Counted from the first letter of the stretch, positions 43,066 through 56,757 are shown. The stretch is DNA of 64,000 bases from Paucimonas lemoignei (GCF_004342585.1 NZ_SLZQ01000008.1:124001-188000), one strand, 5' to 3'. The notes: generated from the letters alone by a model not told the origin. Program-made: numbers and translations.

Positions 43066-44331
43066 TCAGGCCCTGGCCAGGTCTTGCGCACCGCCCCACA
43101 ATCCGAGGCGGATATCATTGCCGGACGGGTGCTGATACAGCTTCAATCCAAACTCCGGCAAAATGGCCAGAAGATGGTCAAAGATATCGCCCTGGATACC
43201 CTCATAGATTGCCCAGGCCGTGGTGGCGGTAAAACAGTACAGTTCCAGGGGAATCCCTTCGGAAGTCGGTTCCAGCGTACGCACCATCAGGGTCATGTCC
43301 TGCCGAATGTTGGCATTGGCTTTCAGGTAAGCGCCGACATAGGCGCGGAAGGTACCGATATTGGTCAGCCTGCGCAGGTTGGCCGGCTCGGCGGATTGAT
43401 CGCCCAGCTTGCGGCGCAGGCCAGCGTTAGTCTGCGTCAGATGCAGCATTTTTTCTTCGAGATAGGGCCGCAGGAGTTCGATCCGCGCCAGGCGGCGGAT
43501 TTCGCTATCGTCCAGAAAATGCACCGATGCGACATCCAGGCGCAGCGAACGCTTGATGCGGCGGCCGCCCGACTGCGACATGCCGCGCCAGTTCTTGTAG
43601 CTTTCGGACATGAGCCGCCAGGTCGGGATTGACGTAATGGTCATATCCCAGTTCTGCACCTTCACGGTATGCAAGGCAATATCGATGACGCTGCCATCGG
43701 CCCCCACCTGCGGCATCTCGATCCAGTCCCCCACGCGCAACAGATCATTCGATGTGAGCTGCACGCCGGCGGTAAATGACAGAATGGTGTCCTTAAACAC
43801 CAGCATCAGCACGGCAGACATCGCGCCCAGGCCGGACAGCAGGATCAGCGGAGAACGGTCAATCAGCGCGGCAACGATGACGATGCCGCCCAACAGTCCC
43901 AGCAGCAGCTTGCCAAGCTGGATGAAGCTCTTGACCGAGCGGCGCTGTCCGCCTTGTGAATTATCCGTGGATTCATAGCCATCCCGGACCGCGTCGAGCA
44001 CGGCATACAGCACGCGCAAGAGATGCAGCACGGTCAGCGCCACCGCCACGTTACGAATCACGGTAACCGCATTTTGCGGCAGATAGGGCACGGCAACGAT
44101 GCCGACCTGCACCACGAGAGAGGGCACCACCTGCGCCAGGCGCTGTGGCAAGCGATTATTCAACAGCATGCCAACCCAGCCGGTTTGCAAGCGGACAGCA
44201 AGGCGGGTGAATACGCGCGTCAGCAATCCCTGCAGGATAAGACGGGCGCTAAATGCCAGTACGGCCAGCAGCAACAATCCAAGAGTGGCTTGAGCCCACG
44301 GTTCCAGGTCGGCGAGAAATGGGAAAGTCAC
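43066..44331 (-). CDS. Mechanosensitive ion channel of the MscS family (YbdG-like)
   Basis: About 421 residues with four to five N-terminal helices, then the MscS pore helix and beta domain: GLGAMSAVLMLVFKDTILSFTAGVQL is the pore segment, followed by DLLRVGDWIEMPQVGADGSV. The cytoplasmic part is extended (SYKNWRGMSQSGGRRIKRSL), as in YbdG/MscM-type proteins. Start: GTG 44331 has an AAGGAG site nine bases upstream; ATG 44355 is possible but that Shine-Dalgarno would then be inside the gene. Confidence 0.93.
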   Translation of the reverse strand: MTFPFLADLEPWAQATLGLLLLAVLAFSARLILQGLLTRVFTRLAVRLQTGWVGMLLNNRLPQRLAQVVPSLVVQVGIVAVPYLPQNAVTVIRNVAVALTVLHLLRVLYAVLDAVRDGYESTDNSQGGQRRSVKSFIQLGKLLLGLLGGIVIVAALIDRSPLILLSGLGAMSAVLMLVFKDTILSFTAGVQLTSNDLLRVGDWIEMPQVGADGSVIDIALHTVKVQNWDMTITSIPTWRLMSESYKNWRGMSQSGGRRIKRSLRLDVASVHFLDDSEIRRLARIELLRPYLEEKMLHLTQTNAGLRRKLGDQSAEPANLRRLTNIGTFRAYVGAYLKANANIRQDMTLMVRTLEPTSEGIPLELYCFTATTAWAIYEGIQGDIFDHLLAILPEFGLKLYQHPSGNDIRLGLWGGAQDLARA

Positions 44332-44447
44332 TAGTCTGAACTCCTTTTTAAACATCGTTCGGGTAACCCAAACAAGTTGAAGCGGCGTATGCCATTGCCG
44401 ACGAAGCGACGGTTGGCAGTACGGGACAGTTATCCTGGCAAACAGAT

Positions 44448-44618
44448 ATGCGCCGGGATCCAATTAAAGTAGCCGCGATGGCTCGAGAAGAAGCGGCTGA
44501 GCGGCTCATGTGCCAGTCAGTGCTTCAGAACGCAAAGGCAAGTTTGCGCCCTACCCTCGCCGAAGAGCACGACGAAGGGGGAACTGCCGATTTTTGGATT
44601 TTATCAGCGGAAAATTAA
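44448..44618 (+). CDS. Possible small protein in the gap before the MscS gene
   Basis: A 56-codon frame from ATG 44448 (or 46 codons from ATG 44478) to TAA 44618 reads as an acidic, helix-prone peptide (AREEAAERLMCQSVLQ... then EEHDEGGTADFWILSAEN). The ribosome-binding site is poor and the third-position GC is lower than in the neighbouring genes. It is on the strand opposite both neighbours. I do not recognise it, and it may be chance. Nothing else stands out in 44332-44653. Confidence 0.2.
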   Translation: MRRDPIKVAAMAREEAAERLMCQSVLQNAKASLRPTLAEEHDEGGTADFWILSAEN

Positions 44619-44653
44619 GGCAGGCTGATGACATCAACCTGACGGCAGGCTTC

Positions 44654-45679
44654 CTAGCGCAGAAACTGGGCCAGATTAAACGACGACCGCACGCCGATAT
44701 GATGAAAGTGTTGTTTTAACCAGGCCTCGGCTTGGGCGCGCCCTTCGCTGCGCAAAGCCTGCAAAAACGGTGCCTTTGTATTCAATCTGCTCAGCGTGGG
44801 CAGCTGTCCCATCAGCTCGCGCGATGCGATGGAATGAATGTGCAGGTTGCGCAGGCGCCGCTCCAGCTGGCCAAAGGCAAACAGACTGCGCCTGGCTTCG
44901 CGCTGCGCCAGGGCGATGGCTTGCAATTCCGTGGAGATGGCGGCATTGAAGCCGATTTCGGTCAGGCGCGTGTGAATCTCGTTGACAGTCTTGGGTATCG
45001 CAGTCGCGATGGCCGAGTGCAGCAGCACGACCATGATATCGCGCGCCTGGCATTGGTGCAGCAAGGGAAAGAGCGGCGGATTCGCAGTGAAACCACCGTC
45101 CCAATATGCCTCGCCATCGATTTCGACAGCATGATGCAGCGAGGGCAGGCAAGCCGATGCCAACAACATATCGAGCGTCAATTGGTGCGTGCGGAACAGC
45201 TTGAGCGTGCCGCTGCCGACATGGGTCGCGGCGATAAAGAGTCTTAGCGGGCATTCCTTGCGCAGGCGCTCAAAATCGACTTGCGCCGCAAGTATGTCGC
45301 GCAAGGGATTGATATCGAACGGGTTCCATTGGTAAGGCGACAAAAATCGGGTGAGGGCGAGCAAGGCATTGATGCCAGGAGAAGGATGAGCATGCGCGGC
45401 CAGGCTCTCGGCCGTGTATTCTGCGTCGGATTGCAGATTGAAAGGCTTGCTGACGGCGACGCTTTCCCAGAAATCCTTCAGTGCCTGGCGCGCGCCCTCC
45501 CGTCCGCCAATGGTCCAGCCATACGCCATCGTCACCGCATTCATCGCGCCGGCACTGGCGCCGCTGATGCCTTCGATGTCGATACGTTCATCCTCCAGCA
45601 AACGCTCCAGCACACCCCAGGTAAAGGCCCCGTGCGAACCACCACCCTGCAGAGCTAGCGTCAGCGTTTTTTTCGGCAT
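44654..45679 (-). CDS. Patatin-like phospholipase
   Basis: 341 residues. Oxyanion loop QGGGSHGAF (11-19), nucleophile Ser42 in GASAG, catalytic Asp in DGGFTANPP. LALQGGGSHGAFTWGVLERLL and FIAATHVGSGTLKLFR are typical of the bacterial intracellular patatin family. The C-terminal 100 residues are helical and basic. The AAGGA site supports ATG 45679. The substrate is unknown; the family cleaves acyl chains from phospholipids or related lipids. Confidence 0.92.
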   Translation of the reverse strand: MPKKTLTLALQGGGSHGAFTWGVLERLLEDERIDIEGISGASAGAMNAVTMAYGWTIGGREGARQALKDFWESVAVSKPFNLQSDAEYTAESLAAHAHPSPGINALLALTRFLSPYQWNPFDINPLRDILAAQVDFERLRKECPLRLFIAATHVGSGTLKLFRTHQLTLDMLLASACLPSLHHAVEIDGEAYWDGGFTANPPLFPLLHQCQARDIMVVLLHSAIATAIPKTVNEIHTRLTEIGFNAAISTELQAIALAQREARRSLFAFGQLERRLRNLHIHSIASRELMGQLPTLSRLNTKAPFLQALRSEGRAQAEAWLKQHFHHIGVRSSFNLAQFLR

Positions 45680-45899
45680 GCACGATCCTTTTCTCAGAAA
45701 CCTTCCAGCGGACCGGAATGGGTGGCCGCTTCACATTCCCGAATGCTACTGAATACATTACCCGGAGAGTTTAGCTGCATCAAGCTATCGCCGGGAACGA
45801 TTCGGCTTGCAGACAACTGCGCGGATTCGCTCTGATCGATGCCGCAATATGACAGCATCGTGCGAAGACATGAGAGATAGGCGAAGCGAAAATACAACA

Positions 45900-47120
45900 T
45901 CATTTTCCATTTGAAGGATGCAGGCTGCGCTGTTGCGAAGCCAGGGCTGCACCGGCAAACAATGCGAGTGCGGAAAACACCAAGCCGCGCTCAAGGCCGC
46001 CGCCGCTGTCGGCAATCCATCCGGCCACGCTCGGGCCGACGATCTGGCCGAATGCAAACACGGTCGTGAACGCGCTGATGCCGGCGGACCAGGATTGCGG
46101 TTGCAGGTTGTGCCGCACGAGCGCGGTGGTGGAGGCGACGACCGAAAGAAACACCGCGCCGAACACGATGCCGGACAAGAATACGAGTAAAGGCGCCGAC
46201 GTCAGCGCGGGGATGATCGTGGCAATGCCAAGCAAGGCATTCAAGATCGCCAGCGACTCCCCTCCCCTGAACCGATCCAGCATGCCGGCCCAGATGCGCG
46301 AGGACGCCACCACGGCCAGGCCGAGCAAGGCGTAGAAAATCGTGATCATTGGCGGCGCCATGCCCTGCTGCTTGAGCAGCGCCACGACAAACGTCATGTA
46401 ACCGATGTAGCCGACGCCGAACATGAAATAGCCGAGCAAGCCGAATGCGAATGCGCGCACCTGAAACGGACGATGCTCGCCACTCTGGCGCGCCGTGTCG
46501 GGAATCGTGCGGATCGGCGCAGCCATGGCCGCGGTGGCGGCGAAACAGAGCAAACCTAGCGCCAGCCATGGCCAATGCCAGCCGTGCGCTACGCCATTCG
46601 ATGCCGCCGCCGCGAGCGTGGCCGGCACCAGCAGCGCGGACGCCGCAATGCCGAATCCCGTCCCGCCGTAATACAGGCCCAGCAACAGCCCGGAACGCTG
46701 CGGATGCAAGGCGCCCAGGCGCGCGGCCAGGATGCCGCCGGCGATGAAAATGAACGCGCTCGATATACCCGCCAGTATGCGCTGCATCAGCAAGACACCG
46801 GTATCCGTGACGAGGCCTGACACCATCATGAATATGCCCGTGAGAATGGCGCCGGCCAGCAGCAAGCGCTGCGGCGAGAGCCGGCGCATCAGCCACGGCG
46901 TCACCAATGCGCCAAGTAGATAGCCAAGCGCATTCGCCGTATTCATGGCGCCAGCCAGGAAATATGACCAGTCGAGATCGGCGCGCATGGCAGGCAGCAG
47001 CAAGCCATACGAAAAGCGCGAGATGCCCAATGCGATGGCCGCGCCCAGCGACAAGGCCAGTGCGGTCAGCAAAGGCCGCTTAAGCGCCAATGCTTCCACG
47101 CCTTCAATCTGTTTCGTCAT
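45900..47120 (-). CDS. MFS transporter, YbfB/YjiJ family
   Basis: 406 residues, 12 helices. LGISRFSYGLLLPAMRADLDW and GAMNTANALGYLLGAL are the YbfB/YjiJ-type signature; GSGWSAGISA-like text (SWSAGISAFTTVFAFGQIVGPSVAGWIAD) closes the fold. The substrate is unknown. ATG overlaps the stop of the DUF455 gene by four bases, so they are coupled. Confidence 0.92.
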   Translation of the reverse strand: MTKQIEGVEALALKRPLLTALALSLGAAIALGISRFSYGLLLPAMRADLDWSYFLAGAMNTANALGYLLGALVTPWLMRRLSPQRLLLAGAILTGIFMMVSGLVTDTGVLLMQRILAGISSAFIFIAGGILAARLGALHPQRSGLLLGLYYGGTGFGIAASALLVPATLAAAASNGVAHGWHWPWLALGLLCFAATAAMAAPIRTIPDTARQSGEHRPFQVRAFAFGLLGYFMFGVGYIGYMTFVVALLKQQGMAPPMITIFYALLGLAVVASSRIWAGMLDRFRGGESLAILNALLGIATIIPALTSAPLLVFLSGIVFGAVFLSVVASTTALVRHNLQPQSWSAGISAFTTVFAFGQIVGPSVAGWIADSGGGLERGLVFSALALFAGAALASQQRSLHPSNGK

Positions 47121-47965
47121 GGCGTCAGCAGCGCCAGTTCGCGCTCGGAGAATCCGGCGCGACGGCGCGCATCCAGATTGAATGGGCCGCGCAAGGGCGG
47201 CGCCTTGTAGATCGCCGACAGTTCCGCATAGGCCGCAACCGGATCGAGGTTGCGCGCACTACACAGCCAGCCGTACCAGCGGTTACCAATGGCGACATGG
47301 CCGATCTCGTCACGCAGGATGATATCGAGGATTTCGGCGGCCGCCTGATCACCGGCCTGCGCCAGCTTGGCGCGCACCGCCGGCGTCGCATCCAGTCCCC
47401 GCGCTTCCAGCGTGCGCGGCACCAGCGCCATACGCGCAAGCAGATCACCCTCGGTTTTTTGCGCCATTTCCCACAGACTGTTATGCGCGGGGAAGTGGCC
47501 ATAGGAGAATCCCAGCGTTTGCAGATGCGCCGACAGCAGGGAAAAATGCAGCGACTCTTCCGCGGCCACCTGCAGCCAGTCGCCGTAATAATCTTTCGGC
47601 ATGCCCGCATAGCGCCACACTGCATCCAGCGCCAGGTTGATGGCATTGAATTCGATGTGTGCCAAGGCATGAATGAGTGCCGCCCTGCCCTCGACTGTTC
47701 CCATGGATCGATGCTTGACCGCAAGCGGAGGGACTAATTCCGGTCGTGCAGGCCGTCCCGGAATGTGTTGGCGAGGCCGTAGATGCGCTTCCGCATCCAG
47801 CTCTAGTTGATTGCCAATCCAGGCTTTGTACAGAGCAGTCACGCCCGCAGCTTTGCTAGCCGGATCTGGCTCCGCAAGCCAGTGCAATGCTGCTGCACGC
47901 AACTCCTGCCAATCTGGCAATTCTGTTGAACGTTGAACAAATTGGGAAGGATTCGGTGCAGTCAT
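47117..47965 (-). CDS. DUF455 family ferritin-like protein
   Basis: 282 residues. Metal-binding carboxylates and histidines of a ferritin-like four-helix bundle are seen in LIHALAHIEFNAINLALDA, DWLQVAAEESLHFSLLSAHL and ILRDEIGHVAIGNRWYGWL, the E..H, EE..H, E..H pattern. Family members are oxygenase- or hydroxylase-like; function not established. Divergent from the gamma carbonic anhydrase and overlapping the MFS gene. Confidence 0.92.
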   Translation of the reverse strand: MTAPNPSQFVQRSTELPDWQELRAAALHWLAEPDPASKAAGVTALYKAWIGNQLELDAEAHLRPRQHIPGRPARPELVPPLAVKHRSMGTVEGRAALIHALAHIEFNAINLALDAVWRYAGMPKDYYGDWLQVAAEESLHFSLLSAHLQTLGFSYGHFPAHNSLWEMAQKTEGDLLARMALVPRTLEARGLDATPAVRAKLAQAGDQAAAEILDIILRDEIGHVAIGNRWYGWLCSARNLDPVAAYAELSAIYKAPPLRGPFNLDARRRAGFSERELALLTP

Positions 47966-48019
47966 GCTGGGAACGGTAAAATGGCGGACATCATCAACTC
48001 GAGCATTCTACGGAATTCC

Positions 48020-48544
48020 ATGGCCATCTACCAATTGGGCGAGCACATCCCGCAAATCGATGCCACAGCCTACATTACCGATTCCGCCAATATCATCGGC
48101 AAGGCGCGCATCGAAGCCAATGCCAGCATCTGGTTCGATGTCACGATTCGCGGCGATAATGAATTGATCACGGTGGGAGAAAACAGCAACGTGCAGGAAG
48201 GCTGCGTGCTGCATACCGATCCCGGCAAGCCGCTCACCATCGGCAAGAATGTCACGGTGGGCCACCAAGCCATGCTGCATGGCTGCACCATCGGCGACGG
48301 CAGCCTGGTCGGTATCCAGGCGGTGATCCTGAATGGCGCCAGGATCGGCAAAAATTGCCTGGTCGGCGCCGGCGCGCTTATCACCGAAGGCAAGGAATTT
48401 CCCGACAATAGCCTCATCATCGGCTCGCCGGCCAAAGCGGTGCGCACGCTGTCAGAAGAAGATATCGCGCGAATGCACGGCAATACCCGCAACTATGTCG
48501 AACGCGGTCGGTATTTCAAGGACAACCTCAAGCGCATCGGTTAA
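48020..48544 (+). CDS. Gamma-carbonic-anhydrase family protein
   Basis: 174-residue left-handed beta helix with hexapeptide repeats. Zinc ligands are the histidines in EGCVLHTDPG and VGHQAMLHGCTIG. N-terminus MAIYQLGEHIPQIDATAYI is usual for this YrdA/CaiE-like group; ATG 48020 is chosen over an upstream frame. Whether it hydrates CO2 is uncertain; many members are inactive. A TAAAAT box (47976-47981) may be its -10. Operon with hslO, 23 bases downstream. Confidence 0.93.
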   Translation: MAIYQLGEHIPQIDATAYITDSANIIGKARIEANASIWFDVTIRGDNELITVGENSNVQEGCVLHTDPGKPLTIGKNVTVGHQAMLHGCTIGDGSLVGIQAVILNGARIGKNCLVGAGALITEGKEFPDNSLIIGSPAKAVRTLSEEDIARMHGNTRNYVERGRYFKDNLKRIG

Positions 48545-48567
48545 GCCGGCACCAACAGGAAGTATTT

Positions 48568-49491
48568 ATGGACAAGCTGCAAAAATTTATCTTCGAACAG
48601 GCCGCCGTGCGCGGCGAACTGGTCGAACTTTCCGAAACCTGGAAGCAGGTGCAATCGCGCCGCACCTATCCGCCGGCCGTGCGCAACGTCCTGGGCGAAA
48701 TGATGGCCGCTGCCGCGCTGCTGTCGGCGAATCTGAAATTCAATGGCTCGATCATCATGCAGATTCACGGCGATGGCCCACTGCGCCTGCTGGTGGTCGA
48801 ATGCGATGCGGAACTGCACATGCGTGCCACCGCCAAGCTAGCGCCCGATGCCTTGATTTCGGATGAGACAACGCTGCGCGAACTGGTGAACGTACACGGC
48901 CAGGGACGCTTTGCCATCACGCTCGACCCCAAGGACAAGCTGCCCGGCCAGCAGGCCTATCAAGGTATCGTGCCGCTCGATGGCGAAGACGTATCGACCA
49001 TCATTGAAAACTACATGCTGCGTTCCGAACAGCTCGACACCAAGCTTTGGCTGGGAGCCGACGACAATGTCTCGCGCGGCCTGCTGCTGCAAAAACTGCC
49101 GGTCAGCGGCGGCGAGGAAGTAAATCCGGAAGTGGCACTGGAAACCTGGAACCGTACCGTGACGCTCGGATCGACGCTCAAGAAAGAGGAGTTGCTGAGC
49201 ACCGACACCGACACCCTGATGCGCCGCCTGTTCTGGGAAGAGACAATCCGAGTGTTCGACCCGCAGGAACCGCAATTCAACTGCTCCTGCAACCGCGACA
49301 AGGTCGGCAACATGCTGAAAATGCTAGGCCAGGACGAAGTCAATGCCGCCCTAGCGGATCTCGGCAAGCTGGCGATCAATTGCGACTTCTGCGGCCAACA
49401 CTACGAGTTCGACAGTGTCGATTGCGCCCGCTTGTTTACCGCCGATACCAGCACGGATGCCGCGCAGCAGACCAGTCCGACACGGCATTAA
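48568..49491 (+). CDS. hslO: Redox-regulated chaperone Hsp33
   Basis: 307 residues. The N-terminal crescent (MDKLQKFIFEQAAVRGELVEL, VLGEMMAAAALLSANLKFNG, LHMRATAKLAPDALI) is followed by the linker and the C-terminal zinc switch with four Cys: NCSCNRDKV and CDFCGQHYEF. These release zinc and form disulfides on oxidation. A short C-terminal tail ends in TDAAQQTSPTRH. Followed by a shared terminator. Confidence 0.97.
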   Translation: MDKLQKFIFEQAAVRGELVELSETWKQVQSRRTYPPAVRNVLGEMMAAAALLSANLKFNGSIIMQIHGDGPLRLLVVECDAELHMRATAKLAPDALISDETTLRELVNVHGQGRFAITLDPKDKLPGQQAYQGIVPLDGEDVSTIIENYMLRSEQLDTKLWLGADDNVSRGLLLQKLPVSGGEEVNPEVALETWNRTVTLGSTLKKEELLSTDTDTLMRRLFWEETIRVFDPQEPQFNCSCNRDKVGNMLKMLGQDEVNAALADLGKLAINCDFCGQHYEFDSVDCARLFTADTSTDAAQQTSPTRH

Positions 49492-49492
49492 T

Positions 49493-49518
49493 AAAAAAGG
49501 GCGCATCGATGTGCGCCC
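49493..49518. terminator. Shared terminator of hslO and the DUF1631 gene
   Basis: GGGCGCA (49499-49505) pairs with TGCGCCC (49512-49518). Six A precede it, giving a T run for the minus strand, and TATCTTTCC follows it for the plus strand. Confidence 0.85.
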
Positions 49519-49590
49519 TATCTTTCCTTTTCCCCTTCAGTCTTCCGGCATCCTCATTCGGCCGCATTCGCTGGATGAGGCTTGACGGCG

Positions 49591-51873
49591 CTACGCCGCC
49601 GACTTGGCCTCGATGTCGGGATCGTTGGCGCCGGCGGCGAATACCTGGTCCAGCGCGCGGTCGACCAGGCGATCCAGCGAAACCGGTTGAGCGCTTCCTT
49701 CGCGCAGCCGTTGCGCCAGCGCGCTGTCCGTCAACTGGAAAGTTTGTTCCTTGCGATGCGTGGTGAAGATAAACATGCTCTTCATCGGGCTGACCCACGA
49801 TAGCTTGGCCTTCATGGCGCCGCCGTGAGAATCGGTGAAACTCAGCCACACGCCGCGTTCCAGCCGCTTGATCTGCTCGTCGAAATCGTCCGGCTCCGGT
49901 TCCGGCTTGAGGTTGGCCAGTTTTTCCTGACGACGTTCCGCGGCTTGCTTGGCCACTTCGACCGCGAGTTCCAACTGCTTTTCCGGCGTGATCGGCAAAG
50001 GCGCGCGCACGATCGAGGCATGCGTCTCGGCCAGCTCGGAAAAGAAGCGTTCGCGCTCGCCCTCTTCCCATTTGACCATGTTGAGCCACTTGTTCAGGCG
50101 CGACAGGATGGAAGGCAGCTTGGCCAGCAATTCCTTGCGCTGTTGCGCGGTGATTTTCGGCTTGACGCTCCAGATGAGGTCATCCATGGTGCTGACCGCG
50201 TTCTGGACTGCCGTCGGTTTTTCTTCCTGCAGGGTATAAGCCAGCGTCAGCACCGGCACCCATTTGTTTTCGAGGAAGGTCTCGACAAAAGCCACCACTT
50301 CGCCCGTGCCGATGCGCATGGAGACTTCGTTTTTCGCCGCTTTCGTCGCCTGCCCCAGTTTTTCGCTTTGCAGTGCCTGGTCGATCGGCTCCTGCAGTTT
50401 CGTGACTGCGGCCTTTTCCTCTTGCTGGATGAAGTTCTGCAGTTCGCCCAGCACTTCGGAGAAAATCGACATCTGCTTGTCGAAATCCTGCTGCACCCGT
50501 TCGACGATGTGCTTCATCTTTTGGTACAGGGGGGCATCCTGCCCGCTGGCCTGGTCCCACTCCAGGCTGGATTGCGTCAGCGTTTCCACCAGTTGCCGCG
50601 CGGGATGCTCCTGCTTGAAAAAGAAATCCTTGTCGATCAGCGCAGCCTTCAATACCGGCACCTGCAGGAAGCCGATCAGCGACTTCATTTCTCCCGCAAT
50701 ATTCTTGTCGCGGAATACCAGGTCGAACACATTGGTCAGGAGATCGATGGTATTTTCATCGACGCGGCTGAGCGCGCCGGCTGGAGCCTGCTGCTTGATG
50801 TTGGTGAGCACCGCGGTCGTCGCGCTATCGCTGCTTGCCAGCCCAGCCAACTGCCGATCCAGCATGCTCTTTTGCATGCCGGCCAGGAAACCCATCAACT
50901 GGTTGCTGACTGCCGTGACCTGCAGGAGCTGGCTTTGCAGGTTGGCTTGGACGCCTTCTGCGCCACCGGCGCCAACCATGCCGACTTCTCCGGCGCGTAC
51001 GCCTCCAGCATAATTTCCGCCTTCACCGCTCCCGCCGCCGAATCCCGCACCATCTCCGTAGCCTCCCGCCGCCGAGCCCGCCTCGCCCGTCAGCATACGG
51101 CGCAAGCCCTCCGCAATCTGCTCCTCGCGCTTTTTTTCCGCGACATAGTTGGTGGATTTGCGAATGCGGTAGGTATCGCCCAGCGCGGGCAAAATGCCAT
51201 GACTGACCAATGCCTCATTGACTGCCTGCAGGATCGGCGCCATGTCCAGAAAGACAGCAGGCTCGAGCAGCGGCAATATCAGCGGATGCGAATCGGCATC
51301 CGGATTGAATTCAGCCCACGCCTGGTTCAGTGCTGCCAGAAAGACATCGGGCCGGAAAGGATTTTGCGACAACTGGAATTCGGAGCGGCCCAGCAGGCTG
51401 CCAAGGCGCATGTTCAGCGCATCCAGCGCATCGGCATGCTTGGCCGTATACGGACGGGCGGCGTGTCCCAGCCTGACCTTGCGGTCCATTTCTTCGTACG
51501 GAACCAGTTCCAGCTCGGCATGCAACTTCTCGGGCTTTTCATCTTGTTCGGTCTGGTCCAGCTGCAGCAGGCTTTGTATCTCGCTGCGCAGCATGCTTTC
51601 GATGTAGCCTGACGCCAAATGGTAATAGGCATACATATTTTTCCGCAGCATGCCGGCGCCGGTGAAACAAAGGTTCGCTTGGCGGGAATCGGTGCTTTGC
51701 TCGGAAAATGCCATCAGGGCGTCCGCCAGGCGAAGCGAAAAGGCATCGAGCTGGGCATTGGCGGTTTTGGAAGCAATAACAACCAGGCCGGACAGGATTT
51801 CCATTGACTTGCTTGTTGCGGCTGCATGCGGAGTACGCTGTTTGCCTATCGTGTCAATGTGACTGGAAACCAT
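49591..51873 (-). CDS. DUF1631 family protein
   Basis: 760 residues, soluble, mostly helical, of the DUF1631 family that is common in Beta- and Gammaproteobacteria and has no established role. The middle (about 260-310) carries a Gly-rich linker (YGDGAGFGGGSGEGG...). The last 100 residues (RGVWLSFTDSHGGAMKAKLSW, KSMFIFTTHRKEQTFQL) look like a PilZ-like beta barrel, though the canonical RxxxR c-di-GMP motif is not clear, so binding is inference. ATG 51873 has an AAGGAGG site; upstream frame to 52008 is rejected. 253 bases separate it from ftsB. Confidence 0.88.
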   Translation of the reverse strand: MVSSHIDTIGKQRTPHAAATSKSMEILSGLVVIASKTANAQLDAFSLRLADALMAFSEQSTDSRQANLCFTGAGMLRKNMYAYYHLASGYIESMLRSEIQSLLQLDQTEQDEKPEKLHAELELVPYEEMDRKVRLGHAARPYTAKHADALDALNMRLGSLLGRSEFQLSQNPFRPDVFLAALNQAWAEFNPDADSHPLILPLLEPAVFLDMAPILQAVNEALVSHGILPALGDTYRIRKSTNYVAEKKREEQIAEGLRRMLTGEAGSAAGGYGDGAGFGGGSGEGGNYAGGVRAGEVGMVGAGGAEGVQANLQSQLLQVTAVSNQLMGFLAGMQKSMLDRQLAGLASSDSATTAVLTNIKQQAPAGALSRVDENTIDLLTNVFDLVFRDKNIAGEMKSLIGFLQVPVLKAALIDKDFFFKQEHPARQLVETLTQSSLEWDQASGQDAPLYQKMKHIVERVQQDFDKQMSIFSEVLGELQNFIQQEEKAAVTKLQEPIDQALQSEKLGQATKAAKNEVSMRIGTGEVVAFVETFLENKWVPVLTLAYTLQEEKPTAVQNAVSTMDDLIWSVKPKITAQQRKELLAKLPSILSRLNKWLNMVKWEEGERERFFSELAETHASIVRAPLPITPEKQLELAVEVAKQAAERRQEKLANLKPEPEPDDFDEQIKRLERGVWLSFTDSHGGAMKAKLSWVSPMKSMFIFTTHRKEQTFQLTDSALAQRLREGSAQPVSLDRLVDRALDQVFAAGANDPDIEAKSAA

Positions 51874-52126
51874 GATTTCCTCCTTATCCCGGCAAATTCC
51901 GCCTTGCCGCATCGGCGCTTCTTCGATTCTCGGAACTTGTGCCCATGTACAGAAAGCCGGCGATTCCGGCAACTTTCTGCATTTTCTCAGAATATTGCCT
52001 TGAAGCAATACTTATTAGGCAACAATCGTCAAAAAAGTTTAAATATTGCCAGACAAATAATTTATTTGATACTGGAAAATGAGCCCTAACCGTAATATCG
52101 GCAGGGAAGATGTGAAACTGAAGGGG

Positions 52127-52459
52127 TCAGCGTGTGTGTTTGGCGACTGTGGCCAGTGGTTGGGATGGCGCGGAGGCCGGCTTGTCGGAAGGCGCCAGCA
52201 CCTGGACGAAGATTTCGTTTTCCTTGATCATGCCCAGCTCGAAGCGGGCACGCTCTTCGACAGCACCTGTGCCGTCTTTCAGGTCATGTACTTCGGATTC
52301 GAGCTTGTCGTTGCGCGCCTTGAGCTGCAGGTTCTTTTGCTGCGCTTCGGCGACCTGGTGATCGAGATCCCACACGCGCAGCCAGCCGCCCTTGCCCAAC
52401 CATAGGGGATACTGGATCAGAACCAGCAAGGCAGCAAGGCAAAGCGTGATCAGGCGCAT
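52127..52459 (-). CDS. ftsB: Cell division protein FtsB
   Basis: 110-residue bitopic membrane protein of the divisome (FtsQ-FtsB-FtsL). One N-terminal helix (about 3-18, [18 protein letters not shown]) followed by a coiled coil ([28 protein letters not shown]) and the conserved [24 protein letters not shown]-terminal tail is Pro/Ala/Ser-rich. It follows eno on the minus strand, the usual location. Confidence 0.93.
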   Translation of the reverse strand: MRLITLCLAALLVLIQYPLWLGKGGWLRVWDLDHQVAEAQQKNLQLKARNDKLESEVHDLKDGTGAVEERARFELGMIKENEIFVQVLAPSDKPASAPSQPLATVAKHTR

Positions 52460-52572
52460 TCTGGGGACTGCAGGCCATAAGGCCAGTCAGGTAATCGCGT
52501 CAGGAATTGAATATGGCACATGCCACGGGCGACATATTCGCATACCCATGGGAATAGTCAACCATTGCGCAA

Positions 52573-52595
52573 GCGGCCGGAGTGTATCCGGCCGC
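52573..52595. other. Hairpin between eno and ftsB
   Basis: GCGGCCGGA (52573-52581) and TCCGGCCGC (52587-52595) form nine pairs, but no T run follows on the eno strand, so read-through to ftsB is likely. Confidence 0.5.
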
Positions 52596-52621
52596 CCGTT
52601 GTGGTTTTTTACGCCAGCTTA

Positions 52622-53905
<1,284 letters not shown>

Positions 53906-53955
53906 TCAGTTCTCCCAAATCAAAATAAAAATTCTTTTTGCGCCTGCCCTGCAGG

Positions 53956-53985
53956 AAAAAGACGTTGCCCGGCATCGGGCAACGT
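53956..53985 (-). terminator. Terminator between kdsA and eno
   Basis: ACGTTGCCCG (53962-53971) and CGGGCAACGT (53976-53985) form a perfect ten-pair stem with a four-base loop; minus strand continues with five T. It should end the pyrG-kdsA transcript, so eno needs its own promoter or read-through. Confidence 0.88.
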
Positions 53986-54047
53986 ACTGAATATCCAATT
54001 ATCTATTGTTGGCTTTGGGGCGCATTGCGCTGCGCCACCATTCGTCA

Positions 54048-56686
<2,639 letters not shown>

Positions 56687-56757
56687 TTACTGAGTTAATT
56701 TGGATATTTCCGGCGATGACATGCCTGAATGCACTGCCTGTCCCGATGAATTCGGGA

